DNA of 64,000 nt from Acidobacteriota bacterium. Lineage in GTDB: Bacteria; Acidobacteriota; Terriglobia; Acidiferrales; UBA7541. Made by a program: the position numbers and the translations under genes. Each line of letters begins with the position of its first letter. Positions within the stretch are counted from its first letter, which is position 1. Below the pieces are notes generated by a model. That model was not told the DNA's origin. It saw nothing but the letters and a program-made list of their open reading frames with translations, and made no database searches. Shown here in pieces: positions 44,922-53,450 of this stretch. Location of the stretch: the NCBI GenBank assembly GCA_013289585.1, contig JABCZR010000020.1:1-64000 (forward strand), given 5' to 3'.

Positions 44922-45383
44922 TTATTTCGCCGGGGTTACCGCTACTTCTGGCTGTTCTCTCATCAGCGGCCGCACGGAAAAAAATTTGTGGCGGCACGGT
45001 TCACAGCGCAAGGCCGGCAGGCGTAGAACGCGCCCGATCATCGCGGTCACTCCGGGCACGTACTCCGCCGAGATTCGTTGCAACGCGTGGTTCCCGCAGA
45101 TTCCGCAATGGGCGTAAAGAAAACTTCGCCAGGGCATCGCGCGCGCGTAAAATCGCGCTTCGCAGCCGTCACAGCGCCATGGCAGCACTCCGGAGAATCC
45201 AAAAATATAATCCAGCACTGTCCGGCGTCGCGAGCGCCGGGTGTTCGAACTTTGGCAATTCGGGCAAGCTAGCGGAGTGTTTCCGATTGGCTTTCTCCCC
45301 GGCAAGAATAGGCGAAAGTTGCAATCCTCGGCAAGAGGCAGTCTCCTTCTCGACACGGTACAATAAGGACGAGGAGCGTCCAT
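44922..45383 (-). CDS. Zinc-ribbon hypothetical protein
   Basis: A frame of up to 153 residues. Two CxxC pairs of a treble-clef/zinc-ribbon kind are seen at ACPNCQSSN and RCDGCEARF (about residues 40-75), and two more at HCGICGN and RCEPCRHKF (about 92-130), so two metal sites are likely. The ATG at 45383 shares a CATG with the queF start on the other strand; the true start is more likely internal (a GTG near 45355 or later) because the first 28 residues have no features. Function unknown; a small DNA- or protein-binding protein is plausible. Confidence 0.6.
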   Translation of the reverse strand: MDAPRPYCTVSRRRLPLAEDCNFRLFLPGRKPIGNTPLACPNCQSSNTRRSRRRTVLDYIFGFSGVLPWRCDGCEARFYARAMPWRSFLYAHCGICGNHALQRISAEYVPGVTAMIGRVLRLPALRCEPCRHKFFSVRPLMREQPEVAVTPAK

Positions 45384-45789
45384 GCCCGACTACACCGCTG
45401 AACACGCCCGCGCCGGCATCAACTCCAAATTGCCGGAGCTCGAGACCTGGCCCAATCAGTTCCCCGGCTACGTCATCACCACGCGCTTTCCGGAATATTC
45501 CTCGGTCTGCCCCAAGACCGGTCTGCCGGACTTCGGCACCATCACCATTCAATACATGCCGAAAAAAGATTGCATCGAACTCAAAGCCCTGAAAATGTAT
45601 CTCCTCGCCTATCGGGACCTCGGCATCTTCTATGAAAACGCCGTCAACAAAATCCTCCGCGACATCGTCGCCGCCGTCCGCCCCGAATGGTGCGTCGTCC
45701 GCGGCGAATTCACTCCCCGCGGCGGCCTATCCACGTCCATCTTCGCGCGCTGGCCCTCGGTTCGCCCTCACGGTAAACGCAAGAAATAG
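45382..45789 (+). CDS. queF: NADPH-dependent 7-cyano-7-deazaguanine reductase (QueF, type I)
   Basis: A 135-residue enzyme reducing preQ0 to preQ1 in queuosine biosynthesis. Catalytic Cys43 and Asp50 are in the segment SVCPKTGLPDFGTI; the KALKMYLLAYRD helix and the CVVRGEFTPRGGLS strand complete the tunnel-fold. Short YkvM-type length. RBS GAGGAG just before ATG. No other queuosine gene lies in the window. Confidence 0.95.
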   Translation: MPDYTAEHARAGINSKLPELETWPNQFPGYVITTRFPEYSSVCPKTGLPDFGTITIQYMPKKDCIELKALKMYLLAYRDLGIFYENAVNKILRDIVAAVRPEWCVVRGEFTPRGGLSTSIFARWPSVRPHGKRKK

Positions 45790-45833
45790 GAGGGCGGGGG
45801 ATTTGACTGCTCCTCGACTATCTTAATCTGCGG

Positions 45834-46400
45834 CTAAGACGCCGCCTGGGCGCGCGCCAGCTCTGGCGTTCCGACCAGCTCATCAAACAGCGTGCGGTAA
45901 TGAATCATCGCCTGCCGCAATTCTTCCGTGCTGGCCTTCCCAGTGGTTTGACGAAGCGCAATTCCGTGCGCTAGCCGGTAATTTTCCAGGACCAGAGGAT
46001 AGTCCACGGAAATATCTGCCGCGCGTTGTTCAAAGTCGCTCACCGGATAGCCACGCGTCGCCATAACATCGCCCAGCAATTGATCGGCCTCCGTCACTGC
46101 GCCACCGGGGCTGTCAACAAACCGCGCCTGCACCTTGCTCCACGACTCGATGTAGCGGGCACGATCGTTCGGGCCAAGAGCCCGGATGTGCAAACCCTCG
46201 ACACGATCCGTGCGCTTATCGAGCCCCGCTTCAGCTTTTCTCCGGCTGTCGCCAGCTTCCACGGCGCGTTCGTATTCCTTCTCACCAAACTGGCTGCGGA
46301 GTTTTGCGCTGTGGCGCTTGCGGCCAAAACTCATGGCAGCAATCACCACAACTGCGATCACAATCACGCTACAAATAATGATTATTGCCGTTGTATTCAT
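45834..46400 (-). CDS. Membrane-anchored hypothetical protein
   Basis: A 188-residue protein, start ATG 46400 (the longer frame has no features). MNTTAIIIICSVIVIAVVVI is a single N-terminal membrane anchor, followed by a basic, helical soluble part (about residues 28-180: FGEKEYERAVEAGDSRRKAE, QADQLLGDVMATRGYPVSDF). Proteins with this plan are common in soil bacteria but unnamed. No metal or enzyme motif. It converges on queF. Confidence 0.6.
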   Translation of the reverse strand: MNTTAIIIICSVIVIAVVVIAAMSFGRKRHSAKLRSQFGEKEYERAVEAGDSRRKAEAGLDKRTDRVEGLHIRALGPNDRARYIESWSKVQARFVDSPGGAVTEADQLLGDVMATRGYPVSDFEQRAADISVDYPLVLENYRLAHGIALRQTTGKASTEELRQAMIHYRTLFDELVGTPELARAQAAS

Positions 46401-46559
46401 GCGAATTACCCCAGCTTTCTTGCCAAATCCATCGGTCGGGTTTGGAATTCCGCAGTTCCACGGAGGCGGTCGGACAGATGATCCGTCATCCCAAGGCTGC
46501 TGTCTGTTCCAATACGGACACTTGGTCCGCTGGCCCTCCGTCCGACGCCACGCCAAAGG

Positions 46560-47200
46560 ATCCGAATGTCGAAAGGTCTGAACGTCTGGAGGCCGGAATG
46601 TCGAAGCGATGAGACGACGGAATGAGGTAAGGAAGTAAAGAGGTAACGAGTGGAACGTTTGAACGTTTGAACGTTTGAACGTCGAAAGACGGGGAAGACG
46701 GTGCTGAGGCGAGGGGTGCGTCCCAGAATGGGAATTGTTGGGGGCAGGCGGCCCCCTCCCCCATGTTTTTTGTAAGCATGTGATTCGATTGAGGTTGCCA
46801 GGTGGGGGGCTGCTAAGGATGTGACAGAAAAGGAGTTACACCGTTGAACGTTGGAACGCAGGAAGGCTGAAAGCTGAGGAGCCACCCCGCCCCGCTGTTT
46901 TTTGTAAGTGTTGAATCTAAAGGATTTAGAGATTGCGTAAGTCGTTTGTTTGCAATACTTGCGGGGGGATTTGTAAATGTTGCCGCTAAAGGAGTTAGGG
47001 GAGCGGACTGTTGGCAAGAAAGTAACGGTCTGAGATGGGAAGATCTCGGAGGAGTTAGAAGGACAGCCTGGCGGGCGGTTCCCGGTAGGGGAACCGGGAT
47101 GCAAAAAGCGCACATGGTTTGCGGGCACGGAGGAAGCGTGCCGAATACATCAATAGTTATTACATATCGGTATACTTAGTCAAGGATTACTTTAAGTGGT
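46560..47200. repeat. Repeat-rich intergenic block
   Basis: No gene is supported here. The block holds an exact 8-bp tandem array (GAACGTTT, 46653-46682) and three or so loose copies of a longer unit of the type TTTTTTGTAAGTGTTGAAT with a following AAAGGA-TTAG segment: about 46763-46800, 46898-46933 and 46968-47000. Each is preceded by a run of C or G. Degenerate units of this kind look like dispersed intergenic repeats. Confidence 0.6.
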
Positions 47201-47334
47201 TTGCATGGAGGGGGATAGACCTTCGAGGCTGCGGGTAAACAGGGTGTCCGATTCAATTTGGATTGAAAAAAGTCAAAGGCCCAGGTGCAAAATCGGCACC
47301 TATGGCACCCGGCATCTAATTAGCTCGTTGCGCG

Positions 47335-47847
47335 TCAGTTTGCCGGGGGAACCCCCAGATCAATTTTCCTTTTGCTTTCCGCTCCGCGGGGAGGCTGGAA
47401 TATATAAAGGGTGTCGGACTTAGGAGAGTGCCTGATGGTTGCGTACGGAGTTTTTCCTGCCTTGGGATTTCCCGGACCGTTGTATTCCGAATAGCCTGGT
47501 GCTTCATGCTGTTCCGGGGTGTCGATATCTTGCAGACTTGTTTCGATGTAGGCGTTGAATGAGGGCGTGTTCTTAAACCTCTGGCCAAGGAGTACGAAAA
47601 GAATTCTCAAATTTGCCTCCGAGAATTCGGAGGGATCCATCAAAATGGTGATGTCTCTGCTGGAACCGTCCATTCCACGATCGTTGTAAATAATCGCGTA
47701 CCTGAAAACGGGGTGGGCGAAGATCTGGGAGGTGCCTTTGGCCGTTCCAGTTTGAACGAACAAGTAAAATACACCGATTGTAACCAGGAGTGTAATAGCC
47801 TTCAGAGATGTTTCGCTAATCGGATCTTTGCACCTTAATTTTTTCAT
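47335..47847 (-). CDS. Hypothetical exported/membrane protein
   Basis: A 170-residue protein. Start ATG 47847 (MKKLRCKDPISE) is preferred over an upstream in-frame codon at 47868. One membrane segment at about 15-33 (LKAITLLVTIGVFYLFVQ) makes it a single-pass protein with an outside C-terminal domain. No known motif; the C-terminus is rich in Pro and Lys. It stands alone between the repeat block and the RAYT element. Confidence 0.55.
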   Translation of the reverse strand: MKKLRCKDPISETSLKAITLLVTIGVFYLFVQTGTAKGTSQIFAHPVFRYAIIYNDRGMDGSSRDITILMDPSEFSEANLRILFVLLGQRFKNTPSFNAYIETSLQDIDTPEQHEAPGYSEYNGPGNPKAGKTPYATIRHSPKSDTLYIFQPPRGAESKRKIDLGVPPAN

Positions 47848-48053
47848 TGTGTTTTGAACCCCGCACACTTGCTATTGAAGAAATTCGATAGCACCGGTGA
47901 AGCTGTTTCTGGTGTTGAGTCAAGACCCAGTCTGTTGTTAAGCGCAAAATCAAGGTTTCGCGGGTGGCCCATTGAATCTCCTGCGAGGTTTATCTTGACG
48001 GCGACACGCGAGGAGAGCATACCACTTCTTCAATTCATCGCGGAATAGCGTGA

Positions 48054-48097
48054 CGAGGGTGCCCTACCCTTTCGGTTTTGGTTTATGAAAGGGTGGG
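48054..48097 (+). repeat. Left REP-like inverted repeat of the RAYT element
   Basis: 44 bases that match the reverse complement of 48826-48869 at 43 positions. Inside it, CCCTTTC and GAAAGGG can pair into a hairpin. It contains the RAYT stop codon region, so the gene's last codons lie within the repeat. Confidence 0.85.
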
Positions 48098-48664
48098 AAG
48101 TTCTCGACTTTGCTTTTTCCCGACCTTTGATTTTGCAGGTTTTGCAGAATCCATCTTCAAAAGGCCCGCCTCTGCGCGTGCATAGAAGGACCAACTGCTC
48201 CATGGCCAATCCCTGGGATGCGTCACCAGTTTTCTTTTGATCGGATTGGCGTACATGTACTCGAGCTTCTCCTGCAACTTTTTCGCGGTGTAGACATTGA
48301 AGTCGTAATATCTCCGCTGCCAGAAGCGCCGCAGCTCGCTGCCGGTGGCTGGAAAATTCAGGGAGAGCTGACCAGGCGGACAGCGCTTTCGCGTGCGCAT
48401 TGCTCGAGACACTCGCTGCTTCAAGACCTGGAGCAGTTGTGCGAGATTCCCCCGTGTGGGTTCACTGATCAGCAAGTGCACGTGTTCCGGCATCACGACA
48501 TAGCCGATGAGAAGCGCTCCGCAGCGGTTGCGGACCTGTCCTAATATCTTTACAAACAGATTGCGGGTTCGGACGGTATCCAGGAGCTGCCGCCGCTCGT
48601 AGCAGCTGAAAGTGATGAAGTGAAAATCGCCATGACCGTGAAGGCGCTTGAGTTTTCTGGGCAT
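48083..48664 (-). CDS. REP-associated tyrosine transposase (RAYT, Y1_Tnp)
   Basis: A 193-residue protein, start taken at ATG 48664 because MPRKLKRLHGHGDFHFITFS is the usual opening of the family. HUH-type nuclease: His-x-His at 61-63 (MPEHVHLLISEP) and the catalytic Tyr136 in EYMYANPIKRKLV. The C-terminal region carries WPWSSWSFY and a basic tail. RAYTs nick at REP hairpins, and the gene is flanked by such sequences here on both sides. Looks intact. Confidence 0.9.
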   Translation of the reverse strand: MPRKLKRLHGHGDFHFITFSCYERRQLLDTVRTRNLFVKILGQVRNRCGALLIGYVVMPEHVHLLISEPTRGNLAQLLQVLKQRVSRAMRTRKRCPPGQLSLNFPATGSELRRFWQRRYYDFNVYTAKKLQEKLEYMYANPIKRKLVTHPRDWPWSSWSFYARAEAGLLKMDSAKPAKSKVGKKQSRELPTLS

Positions 48665-48825
48665 GAGGAGAAGAAAGCCCCACCATTCCAGTAACCGAAA
48701 AGGACAGGACACCCACGCTTGTTACTTCCCAGTAACTTATAGAAGTGGGATTTTCTCATTAGCTGTTCCACAAAGGCAAACGATGGATGGCACAGTGACC
48801 GGAGAAAATACGAAGAGAGGAAGGC

Positions 48826-48869
48826 CCCACCCTTTCATGAACCAAAACCGAAAGGGTAGGGCACCCTCG
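48826..48869 (+). repeat. Right REP-like inverted repeat of the RAYT element
   Basis: Inverted copy of 48054-48097 with a single mismatch. Together the pair bound an 816-bp unit holding one RAYT gene, which has the look of a non-autonomous or self-mobilising REPtron. Confidence 0.85.
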
Positions 48870-48966
48870 CGGGTTCACCTCGGGCTGTTTTGCCTATTTT
48901 TCCCCAGGACTGCAGTAGTGCTCGACGCCACGAACCTGCTGTTCGCGAACAGAGGCCCCCGGCGTT

Positions 48967-51351
48967 TCACTCGTTGGTGTACACGAGCCTGCCAATTTCA
49001 TCTCGACGCTGGTAAACCAGAGCCAGTGGGATCAGCGGCGGCGCGCAGGTGCCAGATGCTGTCATCGTGCCTCCAGCGCCGCATCCGCTCGGCCGGGTAG
49101 CTTTGCCTTCTCCGCCTTCCGGGGGATTGAAGAACCGCCTCGCCTCTTTGACCGCAACCTTGCCACTCAGATATTCCGTGATGCCGTTCTCGATGTCCGA
49201 GGGAAACGATGGCACAGGGCCAGCCAGTTTCGCCTGGTAGGTCTTCAACATCACTTCTCTAAATACCGGAAGAGCGGCTCGGCCGCCGGTTTCCATGCCG
49301 CCCAGTGAGCGGTTGTCATCGAATCCGATGCGTACGGCCACGGTAATTCCATCGGGGCCGTAAGTTGACCCCACAAAAAGGGCATCCCGATAGCTGTTCG
49401 TCGTGCCCGTCTTACCCATCACGGGGATGGGGAAACTGCTCGCGTCCAGCGCGTGCGCCGTCCCCGAAGGAATGCGCACCACGCCCCGCAGTCCTTCCTG
49501 GATCATGGACAGTCCCACGTCGTTCCCGTTGCTGGAACAGCAGGGCACGGAATGGCTGTAAACAACCAGTCCGCCGCCACGCTCGATCCTTGCAATCAGG
49601 TACGGCTCCGCATGGATGCCGCTGGCCATCATGCGGTAAGCGTTCGCAAGCTCGAGTAGCGTGACTTCCGAGGCGCCGAGGGCCGTCGTATCATAGCGAT
49701 GTAACAACGTTTGGATGCCAGCGTCTTGGGCCGTCCTCAATACCGAATCGATTCCAATCTGCTGCACAATCCAGATGGCCACCGCATTTCGCGACTCCGC
49801 CAGCGCCTGCCGCGCCGGGATGATGCCTTTAAACTCGCCGTCAAAATTCGCAATCCACTTCAGACGCTGCCCTGCCGACGTGGCCACGGCAATGGGCTCA
49901 TCCGGCACAGGAGTATCCAGGTCCAGCGCGCCCTGGCGAAATGCCGCCAGATAAACAATCGGCTTCATGGCCGAGCCGGGCTGGCGCAAGGACTGGGTGA
50001 CGCGGTTGTAGTCGCTGTAAGTGGTGTTGTGATCCTTGTATCTGCGCCGCCCGCCTGCCTCCGCGAGGATCGCGGAATCCCGGTTCCGCAGAACGACAAC
50101 CGACCCCTGAATCAGCCCCGCACTCTTGGGATGCCGCTTTTCATAGAGGTCCAAGCCGTTCTCGAGCGCGGCATTCGCCAAACGCTGAATCCGCTCGTCG
50201 ATCGTGGAATAAACCTGGATGCGTCCCTCCAACAATTGGTTTATGCCCACATCCGAGGCCGCTGCAACGTCGAGGCCCTTTAATTCGTCGAGAACATTTC
50301 CCACTGCTGCGGGTGCTTCGTTTGGAACATTCAAGTGGACAGCCAGAAGAATGGGAGCCTGCTGGCAGCGCGCCGCAGTCTGCGTGGAAATAAAATGGTT
50401 CTTAACCATTAGGGCGAGGATCTGATTTCGCCTGCGAAGCGGTTTTTGATTGTCTGCCTGGGTTGGCGCATACTCGCCCGGCGACTTGGTGATGCCTGCA
50501 AGAAGCGCCGCCTTGTCAGCGTCCTCCACCGTGAGCGCCGCTAGCGGGAGGCCAAAATAATATTGCGACGCCGCGGCGAAGCCGTAGCGCCCATTCCCCA
50601 GGTAGATGAAACTCGCATAACGCGCGAGCAATTCTTCCTTGGCCCTGCGCTTCGATCCGTACCGTTTCCGCATCTCTCCTTCAATCCACAGCGAGAGACG
50701 CATTTCCTCTATCTTCAACAAGATTTTGTTTGCGCCCGGCACGCCGATCACGAAGGCCAAAACATGCGAGAGAGCACCCGCCTGCTGCAACGCACTGCCA
50801 TTTTTCGTGCTGATGAGTTGTTGCAGAAAGTAGCCGCGGACCAGTTGTTGGGTAATCGTCGAGCCGCCTTGCGGAAACACCGCCGCGCGCTCCCCAGGAT
50901 TCTCGCCGCCTGATCCTGCGAAGCGCGGCATCAACCCGCGAAGATTGATCTTCCCAAACAATCGCGGGAACACCGAATAATCCACTCCCGCGTGCGAGAA
51001 AAAATTCTCATCCTCGGCCGAAAGGATCGCCTCCCGCAGCACGTCGGGAATATCCTTATATTGAATGATCTCGCGCCGTTCCCTGCCCAGTTCGATGACC
51101 ACCTGGCCATTTGCATCGTAAATATGTCCAATCGTGGGAGGTTCGAAGCGGAGAAACGCTTCGAGGTCGGGCAAGTTCTTCCGGTTGTAGCTGATGTAGA
51201 TCAGTCCGAAAAGGACCGCCACCATGGGCGCGGCGGCCAGCGCGGAAGCAACGCGAACCCAGCGCTTCGCCTGGTATACCCTGCGTATGCCGGAAAATAT
51301 TCTCGGAAAGGTCCAGGGAAACCGCAGAAAAAGTAACTGAGTTTTGAGCAT
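48967..51351 (-). CDS. Bifunctional penicillin-binding protein (class A, PBP1-like)
   Basis: A 794-residue enzyme that polymerises and cross-links peptidoglycan. N-terminal membrane anchor (about 35-55). The glycosyltransferase (GT51) domain has EDENFFSHAGVD near 113 and GGSTITQQL at 162-170. The transpeptidase domain has Ser460 in PGSAMKP, SRN at 520-522 and KTGTT at 647-651, all intact. The C-terminal tail is short and Gly/Pro-rich. Gene alone on the minus strand, beside the RAYT element. Confidence 0.95.
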   Translation of the reverse strand: MLKTQLLFLRFPWTFPRIFSGIRRVYQAKRWVRVASALAAAPMVAVLFGLIYISYNRKNLPDLEAFLRFEPPTIGHIYDANGQVVIELGRERREIIQYKDIPDVLREAILSAEDENFFSHAGVDYSVFPRLFGKINLRGLMPRFAGSGGENPGERAAVFPQGGSTITQQLVRGYFLQQLISTKNGSALQQAGALSHVLAFVIGVPGANKILLKIEEMRLSLWIEGEMRKRYGSKRRAKEELLARYASFIYLGNGRYGFAAASQYYFGLPLAALTVEDADKAALLAGITKSPGEYAPTQADNQKPLRRRNQILALMVKNHFISTQTAARCQQAPILLAVHLNVPNEAPAAVGNVLDELKGLDVAAASDVGINQLLEGRIQVYSTIDERIQRLANAALENGLDLYEKRHPKSAGLIQGSVVVLRNRDSAILAEAGGRRRYKDHNTTYSDYNRVTQSLRQPGSAMKPIVYLAAFRQGALDLDTPVPDEPIAVATSAGQRLKWIANFDGEFKGIIPARQALAESRNAVAIWIVQQIGIDSVLRTAQDAGIQTLLHRYDTTALGASEVTLLELANAYRMMASGIHAEPYLIARIERGGGLVVYSHSVPCCSSNGNDVGLSMIQEGLRGVVRIPSGTAHALDASSFPIPVMGKTGTTNSYRDALFVGSTYGPDGITVAVRIGFDDNRSLGGMETGGRAALPVFREVMLKTYQAKLAGPVPSFPSDIENGITEYLSGKVAVKEARRFFNPPEGGEGKATRPSGCGAGGTMTASGTCAPPLIPLALVYQRRDEIGRLVYTNE

Positions 51352-51652
51352 GTGAACAGCTTATAGACGGAGAACGGGCGGTCCCGAATCCTACTCCCGT
51401 TTCTCGCACAACTTTCTGGTGCCTGCTTGATCGAAGCATCCAGCCTCGCATATCGCGAGTTTACATTCTGTGCGATATGAGTCACATCAAGATCGCGCGT
51501 TACTCGCGGCTTTACCAATGGTTCGGCACTGCCGGGTTTCGAGGCCAAGGAAAGAGACCGTGAGGAACGAAAGCTGATCGAACAGCGGGTCGTCACGCTT
51601 GTCAGCTATCAGCTGCCATGTCGAGGCCTATTTTCCGGAGAGCTTCACCGCG
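51352..51652. other. Intergenic stretch
   Basis: About 300 bases between the PBP gene and the small membrane protein; no gene, repeat or clear terminator was seen. Confidence 0.4.
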
Positions 51653-52036
51653 TCATGGAAGGAAAAGAACAAGCGTATAAATCCCCAGCGTGGTCCCAAA
51701 CGGAACTTCAGACACCGACAAAAAGGCTGCAATGAGAGCGAGGGTACGGGCTGGGCTTTGATTTGCCAAGAGCGCGACGCCCGCCAAAATCCCAAAAATC
51801 CCGCAGATAATAGACAGAACAATCAGGCCGGCGTAAACGATGTGAAAATCACTCATCAACGCAAACGGATTGGCTACTCGACTCAGGAGGGCACCAAACA
51901 TGACCGTGGCCGTTCCGCTGAAAAGAACCAGCCAGATTCCCACGACGACGCGCAACACTCCATAAACCAGCCAGCAAACACCCAGGATTCGCCGATGATC
52001 GCCCGGATTGCCCGCCCTTACTTCACTCAACGGCAT
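51653..52036 (-). CDS. Small four-helix membrane protein
   Basis: A 127-residue hydrophobic protein with about four membrane helices (CWLVYGVLRVVVGIWLVLF, IVYAGLIVLSIICGIFGILA and two more). No charged catalytic motif. Such DUF-type proteins are widespread in acidobacteria and unassigned. It is transcribed away from the coiled-coil gene. Confidence 0.6.
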   Translation of the reverse strand: MPLSEVRAGNPGDHRRILGVCWLVYGVLRVVVGIWLVLFSGTATVMFGALLSRVANPFALMSDFHIVYAGLIVLSIICGIFGILAGVALLANQSPARTLALIAAFLSVSEVPFGTTLGIYTLVLFLP

Positions 52037-52341
52037 TTCGTCTCCTGCTCATTCGTTCGCTCCACTGTTCCGATTACGCTTCAGTGGAAATGGTGTCAAG
52101 TGAAACTAGCACGAAATGAAACTAGTGTCGCACCGGCCGTTGGCGGGCGGCGCGGGCGAAGACGGGTTCAACGGGGATGGCGGGAAAGACAGCGGGCTGA
52201 ATGACAGGAGATGAAGAACGGGTCTAAAGACCCGCCACTACAAGGTCACCGCAGGGGCGCGGTGGACAAGCAGCGCGTTGCAGGCCATAATTTCTGTTTG
52301 GCGCCATAGCCGAGCATGGCGCCTATGACTGAGGAGGGGGA
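52037..52341. other. Intergenic stretch with hairpin
   Basis: 305 bases that hold the leader of the coiled-coil gene. A perfect hairpin GGCGCCAT / ATGGCGCC (52300-52323, 8-base loop) lies just before its ribosome site. A second weaker inverted repeat (GGGTCTAAAGACCC) lies near 52221-52234. Confidence 0.5.
52300..52323 (+). promoter_or_regulatory. Leader hairpin upstream of coiled-coil gene
   Basis: Perfect 8-bp stem, ending 18 bases before the ATG at 52342 and about 10 bases before GAGGAGGGGG; it could affect access to that ribosome site or mRNA stability. A role is inferred from position only. Confidence 0.4.
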
Positions 52342-53241
52342 ATGAGCATTTCTCCAAACGTACCGAGCCCGCAGGAATCGTATCAATACGAATCCGCGGG
52401 CACGCCGCGCTGGATTGGGATTCTGTTTGGCGTGGTGATCGCGGCTCTGGCCGTTCTTGGCTTTGCGGGTTACTCGACGCAATCCGGTTTGCGGCAGGAC
52501 CTCGCCAAGCAGCAGGAACAGAACAAGATTCTGACCGCGCAACTGGATCAGGCCAACGCGCGCCTGGCCGAAATGAAAGGACACCTGGAAGTCACGGAAC
52601 AGAAAGTCGGCATGACGCAGGCGGAAATCTCCAAGGCCCAGAGCCGCGCCGAATCCATCCGCAAGGAACAGCAGAACGCCGACCAGAAGCTGAGCGCGCA
52701 GCTTTCGCAGGCGCAGAAGGAAAACGAGGAAAAACTCGGCGCGGTGGCCACGGAAGTCGGCGGCGCCAAGAAAGACATCGAAGCCACCAAGAACGACCTG
52801 GAAGCCACAAAAACCAAAATGGCCAGCGCCATGGGCGACATGAACGTGATGAGCGGCCTGATCGCGCGCAACCGCGACGACCTGGAAGAATTGAAGCGCA
52901 AGGGCGACCGCAACTATTACGAATTCACTCTGCAGAAGTCCAAGACGCCGCAGCGCGTCGGGCCGGTGCAGGTCTCGCTGAACAAGACGGACCCGAGAAA
53001 ATCGAAGTATACCGTCACGGTGATCGCCGACGACAAAACTATCGAAAAGAAAGACAAAACTTCGGGTGAGCCGGTGCAGTTTTATGTGGCGCACATGCGC
53101 GGCGCACCGTATGAACTGGTAGTTTTCGACGTCGGCAAAAACCAGATCTCCGGTTATCTGGCAACACCCAAGGATACGGGCACAGCGGCCGCTCCGGCCG
53201 CGGCCCCGCCGGCAGCAGCACCGGCAGCGAGCAAGCCATAA
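52342..53241 (+). CDS. Membrane-anchored coiled-coil protein
   Basis: A 299-residue protein: short cytoplasmic N-terminus, one membrane helix (about 24-44, WIGILFGVVIAALAVLGFAG), then a long coiled coil (about 50-190, LRQDLAKQQEQNKILTAQL and so on, heptad pattern, with AEISKAQSRAESIRKEQQN), a small beta domain near 195-265 (YYEFTLQKSKTPQRV) and an Ala/Pro-rich tail. No known catalytic motif. The plan fits a structural or scaffold protein of the cell envelope. Very strong GAGGAGGGGG ribosome site. Confidence 0.7.
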   Translation: MSISPNVPSPQESYQYESAGTPRWIGILFGVVIAALAVLGFAGYSTQSGLRQDLAKQQEQNKILTAQLDQANARLAEMKGHLEVTEQKVGMTQAEISKAQSRAESIRKEQQNADQKLSAQLSQAQKENEEKLGAVATEVGGAKKDIEATKNDLEATKTKMASAMGDMNVMSGLIARNRDDLEELKRKGDRNYYEFTLQKSKTPQRVGPVQVSLNKTDPRKSKYTVTVIADDKTIEKKDKTSGEPVQFYVAHMRGAPYELVVFDVGKNQISGYLATPKDTGTAAAPAAAPPAAAPAASKP

Positions 53242-53271
53242 TACTTAGGATTGCTAACAAGTTGGCTCACT

Positions 53272-53300
53272 GAGGCCGGTTCATTTCCTGAACCGGCCTC
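53272..53300 (+). terminator. Terminator-like hairpin
   Basis: GAGGCCGGTTCA / TGAACCGGCCTC, a perfect 12-bp stem with a five-base loop, 30 bases after the coiled-coil gene. No T run follows, so stop efficiency is uncertain. Confidence 0.65.
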
Positions 53301-53450
53301 GCCCATTCTGCAAGAAGTCTTCCCGCCCGCTTCCGCAGACCTGTTCCGCGTTCTGGAAACAACGCGTGGGACAAGGCTTCTGTCTTTTTCGCACCGGCGC
53401 TAGCATGGAAAGTGAAAAACTTTCATGCCACCTGGCTCTGGAGCGGTCCA

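Noticed and set aside
46653-46682. 8-bp tandem array considered as a CRISPR array
   Set aside because: Units are contiguous, with no spacers, and no cas gene is present.
47196-47423. 75-codon plus-strand frame
   Set aside because: Mostly antisense or upstream of a better minus-strand gene with a membrane segment; no features.
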